A DNA stretch of 64,000 bases from Peltaster fructicola (lineage: Eukaryota > Ascomycota > Dothideomycetes). A program made the translations under genes and the position numbers. Of the stretch, positions 52,645 through 62,690 are shown one piece after another. The stretch's first letter is position 1. Each line of letters begins with the position of its first letter. Where the stretch lies: assembly GCA_001592805.2 (NCBI GenBank), contig CP051142.1, forward strand, positions 2,356,001-2,420,000. Direction: 5' to 3'. Under the pieces are notes generated by a model. The model saw only the letters and a list, made by a program, of their open reading frames with translations, did not search any database and had not been told where the DNA came from.

Positions 52645-54603
52645 ATGTGGCTCGAGCGATTAGCTGGACCATCGGCGCAGTCGACACCAGGAGGTGGCAC
52701 ACCTAACAGGGCATATTCACCACTTCCGCGACGTCTGGCCTCACAAGGCGGTCCTGCCTCGCCGCATCGGCCTGGGCTAACGCCTCGAACCTCCTCGCTC
52801 GGCGCGCTGCTCAGCAATGGGTCTACGGATAGCCTTCCTGCGAATGCACGAATCCCAAATGGCAGTCAGCTGGGGACAGAGCTGAATGGCTCTCCAGGTC
52901 TTGATGGCCAGGACCCTTTAGCCATTCTGATTGGCATTCTCGGAGTTTCTGCTGAAGACAGAACACAAGGCTCTCGCCCAGATCTCGTCGAGGATATTGA
53001 CTTTCACGGCCTAAGTCTGGAGGCTTTCGTCGATGAGCCAGCAGCAACATCAACATCGATCGTTGAGGACTTCGAGAAAGAGAAAGACAACTTCGAGGAT
53101 CTACACAAGTCGATCGCACAATGTGATACTATCCTTGCTGAGGTGGAGAAGTACCTTGCAAGCTTCCGGGCAGATCTGGCAGCTGTATCTACAGAGATTG
53201 AGACACTGCAGCACAGATCGACCACACTGAACTCTAAGCTGCAAAATCGTAAAGTGCTAGAGAAGACACTCGGTCCTGAGATCGGAGTGTTCACCATTTC
53301 GCCTGCTGTTGTACGCAAAATTGTCAGTGGACCGTTCGATGAATCATGGGTGAGGGCATTGGATGAGTACGACAGACGAGCGAAGAGTATCGATGCCAAG
53401 CTCAAAGAAGACAACGTGCCGAGAGCAGCTCAGGACATTCGACCCATTCTTGACGACATCTCGAACAAAGCTATTGAGCGGATCCGGGACTATATCGTAC
53501 TGCAGATCAGAGGGTTACGCATACCAAATATCAATGCTCAGTTGATTCAACAAGGTGCACTGGTGCGATACCGCAGTGTCTTCGCGTTTCTCGCGCAGCG
53601 TCATCCGAAGCTGGCTACCGAAATCGAGCAGGCATATGTCAACACTATGCGCTGGTACTTCATGTCCAACTTCACACGCTACCGCACAGCTGTCGAAAAG
53701 CTCAACCTCCATCTGATCGAGTCAAGCGAGACGATCGCTGCCGATCCTGCCAGGAAGACTGGCAAGGCCGTACCACACGATGCCTTCTCGATAGGTCGAC
53801 GTATGGACATCCTTCGTCTGCCCAACAGCGCCGCCATCTCTTCGTACGTGATCGAGGAGAGCAAGGACACACATTATCTGGAAACAGCATTTCGCACATT
53901 CAACCTGGCTCTGATCGACAACGCATCCGCGGAGTATTCATTCCTTGCAGAGTTCTTCCATGCGCAGTCACTGGCCACTACGACTCGCAAGTTCAACGAC
54001 ATCTGGCAGCCGTCATTTGAGCTTGGGCAGGCGTACACCAAACACCTCGTTGAACAGAATCAGGATGCTATTGGTGTCCTTCTTTGCGTACGACTTAATC
54101 AAAAGTTTGCTTTCGAGCTGCAGCGTCGTAAAGTCGCCGCAGCAGAGGGCTACATCTTTGCGACGAACATGGTCTTATGGCCACGCTTTCAGATTATTCT
54201 CGATGCACACTGTGAAAGCATTCGCAAACTCACAGCTTCACTACCGGGTAGGCCTGCAGGATCTGCTTTGACGTTGACCACATCGCCTGCAGTGGCTCAG
54301 AACACAGCACCTCATGCGTTAACGCAGCGCTTCGCAAACTTCACTCATGCAATCCTGTCCGTGAGTAGTGAAGCTGGCGATGACGAACCTGTTGCGAACA
54401 GCCTTGCAAGACTACGATCAGAGTTCGAGGCATTTCTGATCAAGCTCGGTAAAGGTATTGCAGACACTCGGAAACGAGAACGTCTTCTGTACAATAATTA
54501 CTCTTTGGTCTCCACCATCATTGCAGACACCGAGGGAAGGATGGCAGAGGAGGTTAGGGACAGATTTCTTGAGCTTCGAGACGCGCTCAACGTAGGTGCA
54601 TAG
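52645..54603 (+). CDS. VPS52: GARP/EARP tethering complex subunit Vps52
   Basis: A 652-residue single-exon protein. GARP tethers endosome-derived vesicles at the trans-Golgi. The first 130 residues are Pro/Ser/Gly-rich and disordered. The Vps52/Sac2 domain starts near EDFEKEKDNFEDLHKSIAQC, a coiled coil, followed by LGPEIGVFTISPAVVRKI, IRDYIVLQIRGLRIPNINAQ and MRWYFMSNFTRYRTAVEKL, all typical of the family. The C-terminus (LLYNNYSLVSTIIADTEGRM) is also conserved. Length fits (yeast 641). An ATG pair 6-9 bp upstream is out of frame. Together with SEC7 and VMA4 it is one of several traffic genes here. Confidence 0.95.
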   Translation: MWLERLAGPSAQSTPGGGTPNRAYSPLPRRLASQGGPASPHRPGLTPRTSSLGALLSNGSTDSLPANARIPNGSQLGTELNGSPGLDGQDPLAILIGILGVSAEDRTQGSRPDLVEDIDFHGLSLEAFVDEPAATSTSIVEDFEKEKDNFEDLHKSIAQCDTILAEVEKYLASFRADLAAVSTEIETLQHRSTTLNSKLQNRKVLEKTLGPEIGVFTISPAVVRKIVSGPFDESWVRALDEYDRRAKSIDAKLKEDNVPRAAQDIRPILDDISNKAIERIRDYIVLQIRGLRIPNINAQLIQQGALVRYRSVFAFLAQRHPKLATEIEQAYVNTMRWYFMSNFTRYRTAVEKLNLHLIESSETIAADPARKTGKAVPHDAFSIGRRMDILRLPNSAAISSYVIEESKDTHYLETAFRTFNLALIDNASAEYSFLAEFFHAQSLATTTRKFNDIWQPSFELGQAYTKHLVEQNQDAIGVLLCVRLNQKFAFELQRRKVAAAEGYIFATNMVLWPRFQIILDAHCESIRKLTASLPGRPAGSALTLTTSPAVAQNTAPHALTQRFANFTHAILSVSSEAGDDEPVANSLARLRSEFEAFLIKLGKGIADTRKRERLLYNNYSLVSTIIADTEGRMAEEVRDRFLELRDALNVGA

Positions 54604-54845
54604 TTTCTTGAAGATCCATGTGCTAGACGGTGTATTATCTTCTCACTATGCTTCTGTTTGACCATTGTGAGGTTCGCGAACATTCATGATGCAAGCGTAC
54701 ATGTAAAGTAGAGATTACGTCGGAGCTTGGTGGCCTCAGGCATGACAATGCTTGGCAGTCCCACTCTCAGCCTAGAAATCTCAATACTGTCAACCGCACC
54801 ACATCGTGCTCACGCTTCACACCACAGTACAGAGGATTTGCCAAC
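54604..54845. promoter_or_regulatory. Terminator of VPS52 and promoter of ubiquitin-eL40
   Basis: 242 bp ahead of the split start codon of the ubiquitin-eL40 gene; transcription must start here. No specific site claimed. Confidence 0.3.
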
Positions 54846-55405
<560 letters not shown>

Positions 55406-55703
55406 ATGCAATACTTTTGGGAGGCAGCAGAGAAGGCGTTCGGTTGCAATCATATGGCGATGCATTACTGGCCTCAGCCTTGCTAGATCTTCGAGAAATG
55501 CATGAAGTTTCCATCAAACCCAATGCGCACAGAGAGATACGAAAGCCTGTACACGATCACAGATTCAATTTCAATTGCAAAGAGCCTGAGCTCGTTTCTC
55601 TCTGATGGGTATCTTCGTTTATGTACAGATCTTGCCCCAATGCAACGCAAAGTAAAAAGCAACAAGAACAACAACGCTTCCCCAGAAATAGCCTCCGTTC
55701 CCG

Positions 55704-58700
55704 TTATTCGTACAGTTGACAAGCATTCGTTTGCTTATCGTGAGATGTTGAGTAAAAGTGGTGCGAAATGCTCAGGAGCCAACCTGGATACCCAAGCCAT
55801 TGGCTTGAGTAGAGACAGATCCAGACCGTGACTGTATGATCACGCTTGTAGCTGAAGGTCTCCTTGACTCTGGTAATGACATGGGCATCGTGCCAAGCGA
55901 AAGTATGCCTGGAGGTGCACCACCTGGGGTGCTGGTAAGGAGCATTAGGTGGTGGAGCTGGAGGAGGAAGACCACAGGCAGGCAAGTTGAAGTCCAACGC
56001 TGCCATCGCTGTCATCGTTGACGTCCGAGGCATATATGAATGCCGTTGAGAGACTCTCCTCTGTGCAAAGCTGTTGCCCATCGGCATGACTGGTGACATG
56101 GGAAGTGGTGCCGTGGGAGCCGATCCAGATGAAGGCGGTCGCTGTGGCATATAAGATTGCCTCCTGGTCATGTAGATGGCGTGGTCAGAGTCTCCAGGAA
56201 GTGTTCGACCGGACTGAAATGGGTCGGTGGGTGAAGCTGGCCGAGCGACATCCCTGACCTGCATAGAGGATATCGCAGAGGACGATCTAGATGGTTTCAG
56301 TGAGCGTATTGGCGGTGCAGAAGTAGATCCAGGCGATGGAGTTGAGGATATCTTCTCATTCAATGGTTCGGCGTGGATTGAGTTGCGAATCGAAGATACG
56401 AATGGTGCTCGATCAGTGCGTACTTGCAAGCTTGTTGGTCGTTGCAACGATGCACGTCTCACCGGTATGGCGTCGGGACTCACAGCAGTTGTGGTGTTGA
56501 GCAGTGTACGACGTCTATCGTCGATTGACGCATCTTGTGATAGCAGAGGAGATGGAAATAGTGAAAGCCTTTGTGCTGATCGGGCTCGCATCTCTGCACT
56601 TGAGTAAGTGGCTGGACCCATAGACATACGCTGCGTCCGTGGATCGACCTTGGCTTCGAGAGTGAAGACCTTTGACTCATGAGCTGCTGCATCGGGACTG
56701 AATGTATTCCGGTTACTTTTGTTTCGTAGGGGCGGTCTAGTCGCTGGCGTGTCAGGGTTGATCTTCAACGGCAATCTGAACGTCTGTGAAGCACGTCGAC
56801 TGGGCTGTTGGGTAGATACTGTCGCCATTGCAGGAGCTGAGCTCATGCGTTTTAACTGCCGTTCCGTCAATGGAGGGCCAACAAACGAGTGTCGGTTCTT
56901 TGATGAGGTCTTCAATGACCAGGTTGAAGGTGGTGGCAAGTCTGCAACAATGGATTCTGGTCGTTCATCCTCTTCCAGTATTGGTGGTGTTGCCTCTTTG
57001 CGAGACGGTGTTACCAGCACATCTGGCTGTGCAGTCAGGGACTGGAAGTTTGGGACACTTGGTGGTCTTGCGATTACTGGGGCTGGCTTAGTGGGAGAAG
57101 CAGATACTGAAGGCTCGACAGTTGAGGTGACTTGCCCAAGCAAGGAAGCATTCGGCGGAAGCTCGCTAATCGGGCGCGAGGTAGGACTTGCTGCCATTTG
57201 TGATCGACGCTTAGAAGGCTGGTATGATGACAAGCTTCGGTATGGAGACTTGACTGTGCTGTCGTTGCCGTGCTCGAGACTGATGGCGTTTGAAGACGGC
57301 TCACTGATAAGAGAGCTTGATCGTGAAGTCAGGCTCGTGCCGTTGGACAGGTATGACATTCGGAAACTGTTTCGAAGATTGTTGAGAGTATGCTGATCGC
57401 CCGTTGTGGTGCTGGAGGATGCAAATGATGGAGCTTCTGAGCTTCGCTTGTCCTCCGAAATGTCTTGTGCAGGCACCTTCGATCCGGACACCAGTTTTTC
57501 GGCTTCCTCTTCCAACACCTCGAGACTACCCTTGCGATCTGTTGTGCCATCGTCTAGATCGTCGAAGCTGGACTTCCTGGGTGGCGGAGACTGGGGTGCC
57601 AACGAAGCACGTTCGTCTGGTATGGTTGGCAGTCTGGCAGGGACAATCTCCTTTTCAGTAGGAGGTGGTGGCGATGGTATAGCAGGAGATAGGCGTGCCA
57701 CGTCGCCAATGACTGAGTCGACTTTTCTTTGCACTGGACTGTCCTTGATGCCAACAGGCTGACACAGCTCCGCGATCTTGCTACGCACTGCCTGCATCCA
57801 CTCTTCCATCTGTTGTGATTCTGCGAAGATGAGTATCAGACTGGAGGCGTCCCGTTTCGAGCTAGCTGATCGTCGTGTCAATCTCGAAAAGGTATGCGCA
57901 AGGGAGAACGTTTTCTGCGCCACTGACTGGATGACTCTCATGGCATGCTGCTTACTCGAGGCAACATGGCAGGTCATAGCAGCTGAGTCTTGGCACAGCT
58001 GCAAGACCTTCTCTGGTAAACGATTCGTCGATCCATGTTGTTCGTATTGCAGGAGATGGCCGCTCTCCAAGAGGATGATGATCTTCTGCGGCACATCACT
58101 GTTGATGGAACCTTTCATGGTCAACGCGGTCTTATTGGTGCTCGCGCTGTTATCAGACTCCATGCTATGCCGCCTTTCCTTCTCTTTCGAAGACTTTGGT
58201 CGTGCTGGAGCTTCTTTGTCCGTGACCGCACTTGTGCTGACTTCTGCGAGACCATGCTTGACCGATTGCGCAAACGCTTGAAACAATGGTGGTGGCATCC
58301 AGGCGCCTGGCTTCGCATCTGTGGACTTCTCGGCTTGTGTTGACTGGCCGAGGTTTGGTCGCACGGAAAGTGCACTCGCCGTTCGAGGAGCTGCCTCTTT
58401 GATGGTGGATGCTGGGCGTATTGGAGGACCAGACGTCTTGAGAGCAGACTTCAATGGCGGAGAAGGCTTGTCATGAGGTGCTGGAACTTCCCCTCCGTAT
58501 CCTCGAGCCTTCTCAACCTTGGGCTTGCTGAAGAGATTGAATAGTGAGGTGGTGGATCTGCGTGGTTGCACAGTAGGTGTTGTCTTCATCGCTGGCGAAG
58601 GAGTAGTGCTTGCATCGTCGTTAGGAGCGGGTGATGGTCGAGTCAATATACGCAGGCTCTTCTTGCTCGTGAGATATCGGGAGGATTCGCTTTTGGATGG

Positions 58701-58775
58701 TATTGCAGGTGTGGTAGTTGAGGTGTCAATCTTGTCTTTGGTGAGTCCCTCTGCAGAGCTCCCATCATCCATCAT
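55704..58775 (-). CDS. PH-domain protein, Ser/Pro-rich
   Basis: A protein of about 1,023 residues; first ATG in frame at 58775 (MMDDGSSAEGL), with upstream open sequence starting only at a TTG. Residues 1-220 are disordered with SLFNLFSKPK and many basic/Ser-Pro motifs. A pleckstrin-homology domain (about 228-338) shows QKIIILLESGHLLQYEQHG, the usual first strands, and ends in the amphipathic helix EEWMQAVRSKIAEL with its invariant Trp, so it probably binds membrane lipids. The remaining 680 residues are Ser/Pro/Arg-rich with many S-x-x-S and RRxS motifs. The C-terminus is uncertain: the frame runs to 55704, but a 91-nt intron (55932-56022) would end the protein at 55772 with a more natural Ser-rich tail. 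Function unknown, likely cortex or signalling. Confidence 0.8.
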   Translation of the reverse strand: MMDDGSSAEGLTKDKIDTSTTTPAIPSKSESSRYLTSKKSLRILTRPSPAPNDDASTTPSPAMKTTPTVQPRRSTTSLFNLFSKPKVEKARGYGGEVPAPHDKPSPPLKSALKTSGPPIRPASTIKEAAPRTASALSVRPNLGQSTQAEKSTDAKPGAWMPPPLFQAFAQSVKHGLAEVSTSAVTDKEAPARPKSSKEKERRHSMESDNSASTNKTALTMKGSINSDVPQKIIILLESGHLLQYEQHGSTNRLPEKVLQLCQDSAAMTCHVASSKQHAMRVIQSVAQKTFSLAHTFSRLTRRSASSKRDASSLILIFAESQQMEEWMQAVRSKIAELCQPVGIKDSPVQRKVDSVIGDVARLSPAIPSPPPPTEKEIVPARLPTIPDERASLAPQSPPPRKSSFDDLDDGTTDRKGSLEVLEEEAEKLVSGSKVPAQDISEDKRSSEAPSFASSSTTTGDQHTLNNLRNSFRMSYLSNGTSLTSRSSSLISEPSSNAISLEHGNDSTVKSPYRSLSSYQPSKRRSQMAASPTSRPISELPPNASLLGQVTSTVEPSVSASPTKPAPVIARPPSVPNFQSLTAQPDVLVTPSRKEATPPILEEDERPESIVADLPPPSTWSLKTSSKNRHSFVGPPLTERQLKRMSSAPAMATVSTQQPSRRASQTFRLPLKINPDTPATRPPLRNKSNRNTFSPDAAAHESKVFTLEAKVDPRTQRMSMGPATYSSAEMRARSAQRLSLFPSPLLSQDASIDDRRRTLLNTTTAVSPDAIPVRRASLQRPTSLQVRTDRAPFVSSIRNSIHAEPLNEKISSTPSPGSTSAPPIRSLKPSRSSSAISSMQVRDVARPASPTDPFQSGRTLPGDSDHAIYMTRRQSYMPQRPPSSGSAPTAPLPMSPVMPMGNSFAQRRVSQRHSYMPRTSTMTAMAALDFNLPACGLPPPAPPPNAPYQHPRWCTSRHTFAWHDAHVITRVKETFSYKRDHTVTVWICLYSSQWLGYPGWLLSISHHFYSTSHDKQTNACQLYE

Positions 58776-60232
58776 TGTCGTCCCATGCGGGACATCAGAT
58801 GATGCCACTGTGAAGCCCGCGGACGCACAGAAACGTTGTCGAGCGCGTCTGCCAACGGAGGGACAAGTCCGAGGGTGAGTTGGCACCAAAGCTGACTGAA
58901 TATCCTTCAGATTGCAGTCCCACAGGTGGCGCTGTGGCGTGCTGAAGTTCGGGGCATATGTGCAGTAGTGATAGCCAGGTGTATAGGTAGAGTCCAGTAT
59001 GTTAAGCTGGACCGTTTTGCGGCACAGTGGCTGCTGGTTGTCTCACCTTTCTTCGGGGCGCAAGACACTGTTCCTTCGACAAGCAATACTGAATAAAACG
59101 ATGATGGAGGAGGGGATGGCCGATTCCTCCTACCAAGTTGCTGGAGTGAGACAAACGGCCCCTAGTAGGAAGTGTAAAAAGTGCTCCTTTGTCGGGAGGA
59201 AGATCAACGGCTAGAGGAAAGAAGTGCCAGCAAGCAGGTAGAGCAAAAGAGCAGCAGCTCACGTCTACAGCCTGAGAATAGGAGCAGGCCAGACTGGTTT
59301 CAGACATGGCCGAAGCATAACACAGCAGACAGTGTTGTGAGTGATTTGCTTGTGTAAACCGGTGCCGTGCTGGCGTGTATTAGCAGCGGAAGGCTTGTGG
59401 AGATAGCTTCGGCCATGCTCGAGCTCAGCAAAGCTTACTCGACGAATGAATGCCGTCAAACGCGTCAAAGACCAGTCTTGTGGTACTCATCGGTATGATT
59501 GTCGTCGAAGCCAGTATATGGCGGCATTGATATCATCTCAGACGTGCTGTATGGTCCTGTCGTTTGATGTGGCTGCCATTGTGATGACCTTGAAATTGAG
59601 TTCGTGTCGGCCGGCTATCCCTGCATTAAAGACGCGACATCATCACACTGCTCGTGATCCTTGTGTTTTCGACAACCGGGACGGCGCAACGATCAGCCAT
59701 CGCGAAATAGAATGGCTGTGAGCAAGCAAGGCGTTGACTTCTCGGCTGGCTGCGCCTGGTATGCTTCTGCTCGATCTGCTGAATGCAATCTCTTCTAAGA
59801 GACGGTCGTTCGGGGAAGAGATTGCAACTTGGTCTAGCTCGCCGTTTGAGCTTTGTCCTCCGTCCTGCTAGTCGTTCTATCACGTGTATTAGCAGAGACG
59901 CGCCTCAGACAGGGCAGCAAACGGATATTCTCTCCCTGAGAAGTGCATGTTCAGCCCTTCGCTCTGCATAATCGCGACCGTTCTGTCAACCTCCTGCATA
60001 AGGCGATGATGGCATGCTCTAGTTCGATGCAGGAAACGGTAGTCGGCAGACGACTGCAGGTGATAACCCAAAGGTAGGAAAAACCATTTCCGATTGGCTG
60101 CAGCTCAAGCGGCAGTCGCGAAGTGGGGCATAGCATGATGTTCATTGTCTGTGATGATGTCTGCCTTCCAACGCGAACGTACACGGAGTTCTTCAACTCT
60201 GGACGAGCTACACTCTGTAACACTAGCACACA
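58776..60232. other. Divergent intergenic region (1.46 kb), no gene seen
   Basis: It must hold the promoters of the PH-domain gene (-) and the coiled-coil gene (+). Several open frames of 60-100 codons on both strands have no recognisable motif. I looked for tRNA box B sequences and found none convincing. Confidence 0.4.
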
Positions 60233-61150
60233 ATGTCTCCAGACTTGAACTCACTACCCTCATCGCGAGGATCGCCCGTACTGACGTCCTCCCATGTCGA
60301 ACGACCCCGTCGGATATCTTTTCACGATAGCATTGCTGTTGGGCCGAGCCCACCATCACCTCACTCGCCTGCCTCGAGCTCACTACAAGTTGCAGCCACT
60401 ATCACCGCTGGTCTGCGGCATTCTCCTGACAGTGCTTCAGCAGGGAGAGGGATCGAGCGACGCAGATCGAGTCTCATGAACAATATTTCGCTCAGCCACC
60501 CTACACAATCTGCTGCAGGCGAGCTTCAGAATAGAAATGGGAGCAGCCTGAACAGTCCGAGATCTCGGCGACGCTCGCTCTTATCTCATGAAACAGCTCA
60601 TGAACGAAGTCTCAGCTTAGGCGAGCTACATCAGGAGCTTGAGAACGAGCAAGAAGCGCAGGTCAACAGATTGCTGTATATGATTCGACTACAACAAGTC
60701 CAGCTGGCAGCTCTGTCCACAGAGCATAGCCAGGATGCTGCACCTGCGTCACCGACCGACCAGTATGTCTCACCGAGAGCCACGGCATCCTCGCACTCAG
60801 CAGGACAACTCGGGCCTCAATCATTATCGAGACAATCTTCCTCGCGATTCTCTGCAAATGGTGCGAGCACCAGAGGGACCTCACCTGCATTGCGACCGGT
60901 GTCAGCGAACCTAGGACCACCGATTGGAGATTTCTTGCTTGGAGGCACTCGGGATGAGCCTGAATTCTACCAGGCGGAGACACAGATGCTCACGCGCGAG
61001 AATCAAATGCTGAAGCAGAGGATCAAAGAGCTTGAGAGACAGATCTTAGAGATGTCTGGATCCTCACATCCAGTAACAGCGCAATCATCTATGCCGGCTG
61101 CAACAAGCACAGGACACGATACTCCAGTGGCTGCACTTCGGGATGGCTAA
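60233..61150 (+). CDS. Ser-rich coiled-coil protein, unknown
   Basis: A 305-residue single-exon protein, ATG at 60233. The first 120 residues are Ser/Pro/Arg-rich with RRxS sites. A helix (about 125-165, LGELHQELENEQEAQVNRLL) and a second short coiled coil (about 248-280, ETQMLTRENQMLKQRIKELE) flank a Ser-rich linker. Between them FLLGGTRDEPEFYQAE is probably a conserved fungal block. I do not recognise a named family; the layout suggests a scaffold or a phosphorylated regulator. Expression cannot be judged from sequence. Confidence 0.7.
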   Translation: MSPDLNSLPSSRGSPVLTSSHVERPRRISFHDSIAVGPSPPSPHSPASSSLQVAATITAGLRHSPDSASAGRGIERRRSSLMNNISLSHPTQSAAGELQNRNGSSLNSPRSRRRSLLSHETAHERSLSLGELHQELENEQEAQVNRLLYMIRLQQVQLAALSTEHSQDAAPASPTDQYVSPRATASSHSAGQLGPQSLSRQSSSRFSANGASTRGTSPALRPVSANLGPPIGDFLLGGTRDEPEFYQAETQMLTRENQMLKQRIKELERQILEMSGSSHPVTAQSSMPAATSTGHDTPVAALRDG

Positions 61151-61262
61151 CGAAAGAGCTACAACTTATCTCCTTATGTCACAACACTGCTTTTACGACG
61201 ATACGACTGCGTTTGATGGCGCAACACACCTGTACTAACAACGATAGCCATGAAACGATGCG

Positions 61263-62270
61263 TTACGTACTAATGACAATCTGCCTGAGGGCATTGAGCA
61301 CTTTTTGTATCCTTGACGTACTCACTGCACTTCCAGAGCGCTCTGGACCGTAGAACTCTTTGAATGCTTCAAGCAGACGATCTTCTTCAAGTCGCATGTG
61401 TCCTCCAGGATGACTCCTGAACACCAGCCCACCTTTCTTGTCCAGCTTCTTCAGGCCTAGCCAGTCCTCCTTGTATAATGCTCGCTCTTGCAATGGTGTC
61501 ACTTCACCACTCGTCTCATTGACCTCCGCGAACCAGCCACTTTCCTTAGGTATGACTGTTGTGTCGTTGTTGAAGACATACATTACGAAGCTCTCCAACG
61601 AAGCAAGTCTGTTGCTGTAGACCTTGTTCTTCAATATCTTTTCATTGTTTATGTCTGCCAGAAAATGGCTTGCCTCAAGGTATTCTGCAGTCCCAAGACC
61701 AGTCTCTGGATCAGCTCTTCGATAGTACTGCGCAGGAACGACGTTGCCTTGTACCCAGTGTCCCCAAGCATTACCTTTCACCAGACCGAGCGCGCCCTTA
61801 CAAAGAAAGTCCCATTGACCACATTTGCTGAACTCGTTGATGCCGTTGTGCTGGCTACCAAATGTGATGAGAGAGCGAATGCTCAAGTTGTCGCAACGCT
61901 CCAGCAGACCTCTCAGAAACTGTCCACCTTGACTGAATCCAAGCGCATCAGCTCTTATCTTGCCAGTACTCGGATCGGCCAGCGAGGTGTTGCTGAAGAG
62001 ACCGGCGCAGACATGGTCAATCTGTTCGCTGACGTTGCCAAAGAATGTTGCTTTGCGATCTTCATCACCGTCCGTGCCCAGAGAGATGATTTGGACCTGT
62101 GTGCCAGGCCAAGCTTGCTCTGCTAGATCTCCTACGCTCTGTAAGCCTTCGTTGTCGAAGCGATCACCAAGTCCATGCCAGAGTAGTAGCGGGAGTGGTT
62201 TGGACATGGAACGTATGGACAGCGCATAGCCGCTAGCGACAAGTGCGCATGATAGTAAGATGAATCGCAT
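61263..62270 (-). CDS. Palmitoyl-protein thioesterase (PPT1 family)
   Basis: A 335-residue lysosome/vacuole-type hydrolase that removes palmitate from cysteines of proteins under breakdown. ATG at 62270 begins a signal peptide (MRFILLSCALVASGYALS). The alpha/beta-hydrolase fold starts PLLLWHGLGD. The catalytic Ser113 lies in ALGFSQGGQF, Asp236 in YVFNNDTTV and His291 in SHPGGHMRLE, the triad order of animal PPT1 and fission yeast Pdf1. N-glycosylation sites occur at NVS, NTS and NET. Baker's yeast lacks this enzyme; filamentous ascomycetes have it. A single exon. Confidence 0.95.
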   Translation of the reverse strand: MRFILLSCALVASGYALSIRSMSKPLPLLLWHGLGDRFDNEGLQSVGDLAEQAWPGTQVQIISLGTDGDEDRKATFFGNVSEQIDHVCAGLFSNTSLADPSTGKIRADALGFSQGGQFLRGLLERCDNLSIRSLITFGSQHNGINEFSKCGQWDFLCKGALGLVKGNAWGHWVQGNVVPAQYYRRADPETGLGTAEYLEASHFLADINNEKILKNKVYSNRLASLESFVMYVFNNDTTVIPKESGWFAEVNETSGEVTPLQERALYKEDWLGLKKLDKKGGLVFRSHPGGHMRLEEDRLLEAFKEFYGPERSGSAVSTSRIQKVLNALRQIVIST

Positions 62271-62690
62271 CTTTCAAAAACCACTCACAGAACGATTCAG
62301 CTTACAAGAAGCATGGAAATATAGTGATCGTTTACAATTGAGCTGCCTAAACACAACACTGGTACAAACATCATAGCTCGATCGGAACTGGCGCCTCCGG
62401 ACCGTACCTGACGAGTCCCGCGTGATGTGGGGTAAGCATTCAATATGACATCAGATGTCGCGCACGCGAGGAGTCATTCCTGACATTGCTGTCATTTTCG
62501 TCTCTGCCTCATTGCTAGTTGTGACATATCGTCTTTCTATCGGCGGCGATGCATCCGCGACAGAGGCTCGCCAGCATGGAGACAGCCATTGCCAACTTCC
62601 AGCCAGCGACATACGCTTCGAAGGCAAATTAAAACAGTCAATGACATGGTGGTATATGCGCAACCAATTCGACAATCCGCCTAGAGCTAC
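62271..62690. other. Intergenic, promoter of the thioesterase gene
   Basis: 420 bp between PPT1-like start and the 3' end of the FHA gene. An 86-codon open frame on the plus strand (62455-62715) overlaps the last exon of the FHA gene antisense; I do not call it. Confidence 0.35.

Noticed and set aside
59446-59721. Possible small gene in the 1.46-kb gap
   Set aside because: Open for 91 codons but with rare residue make-up and no motif.
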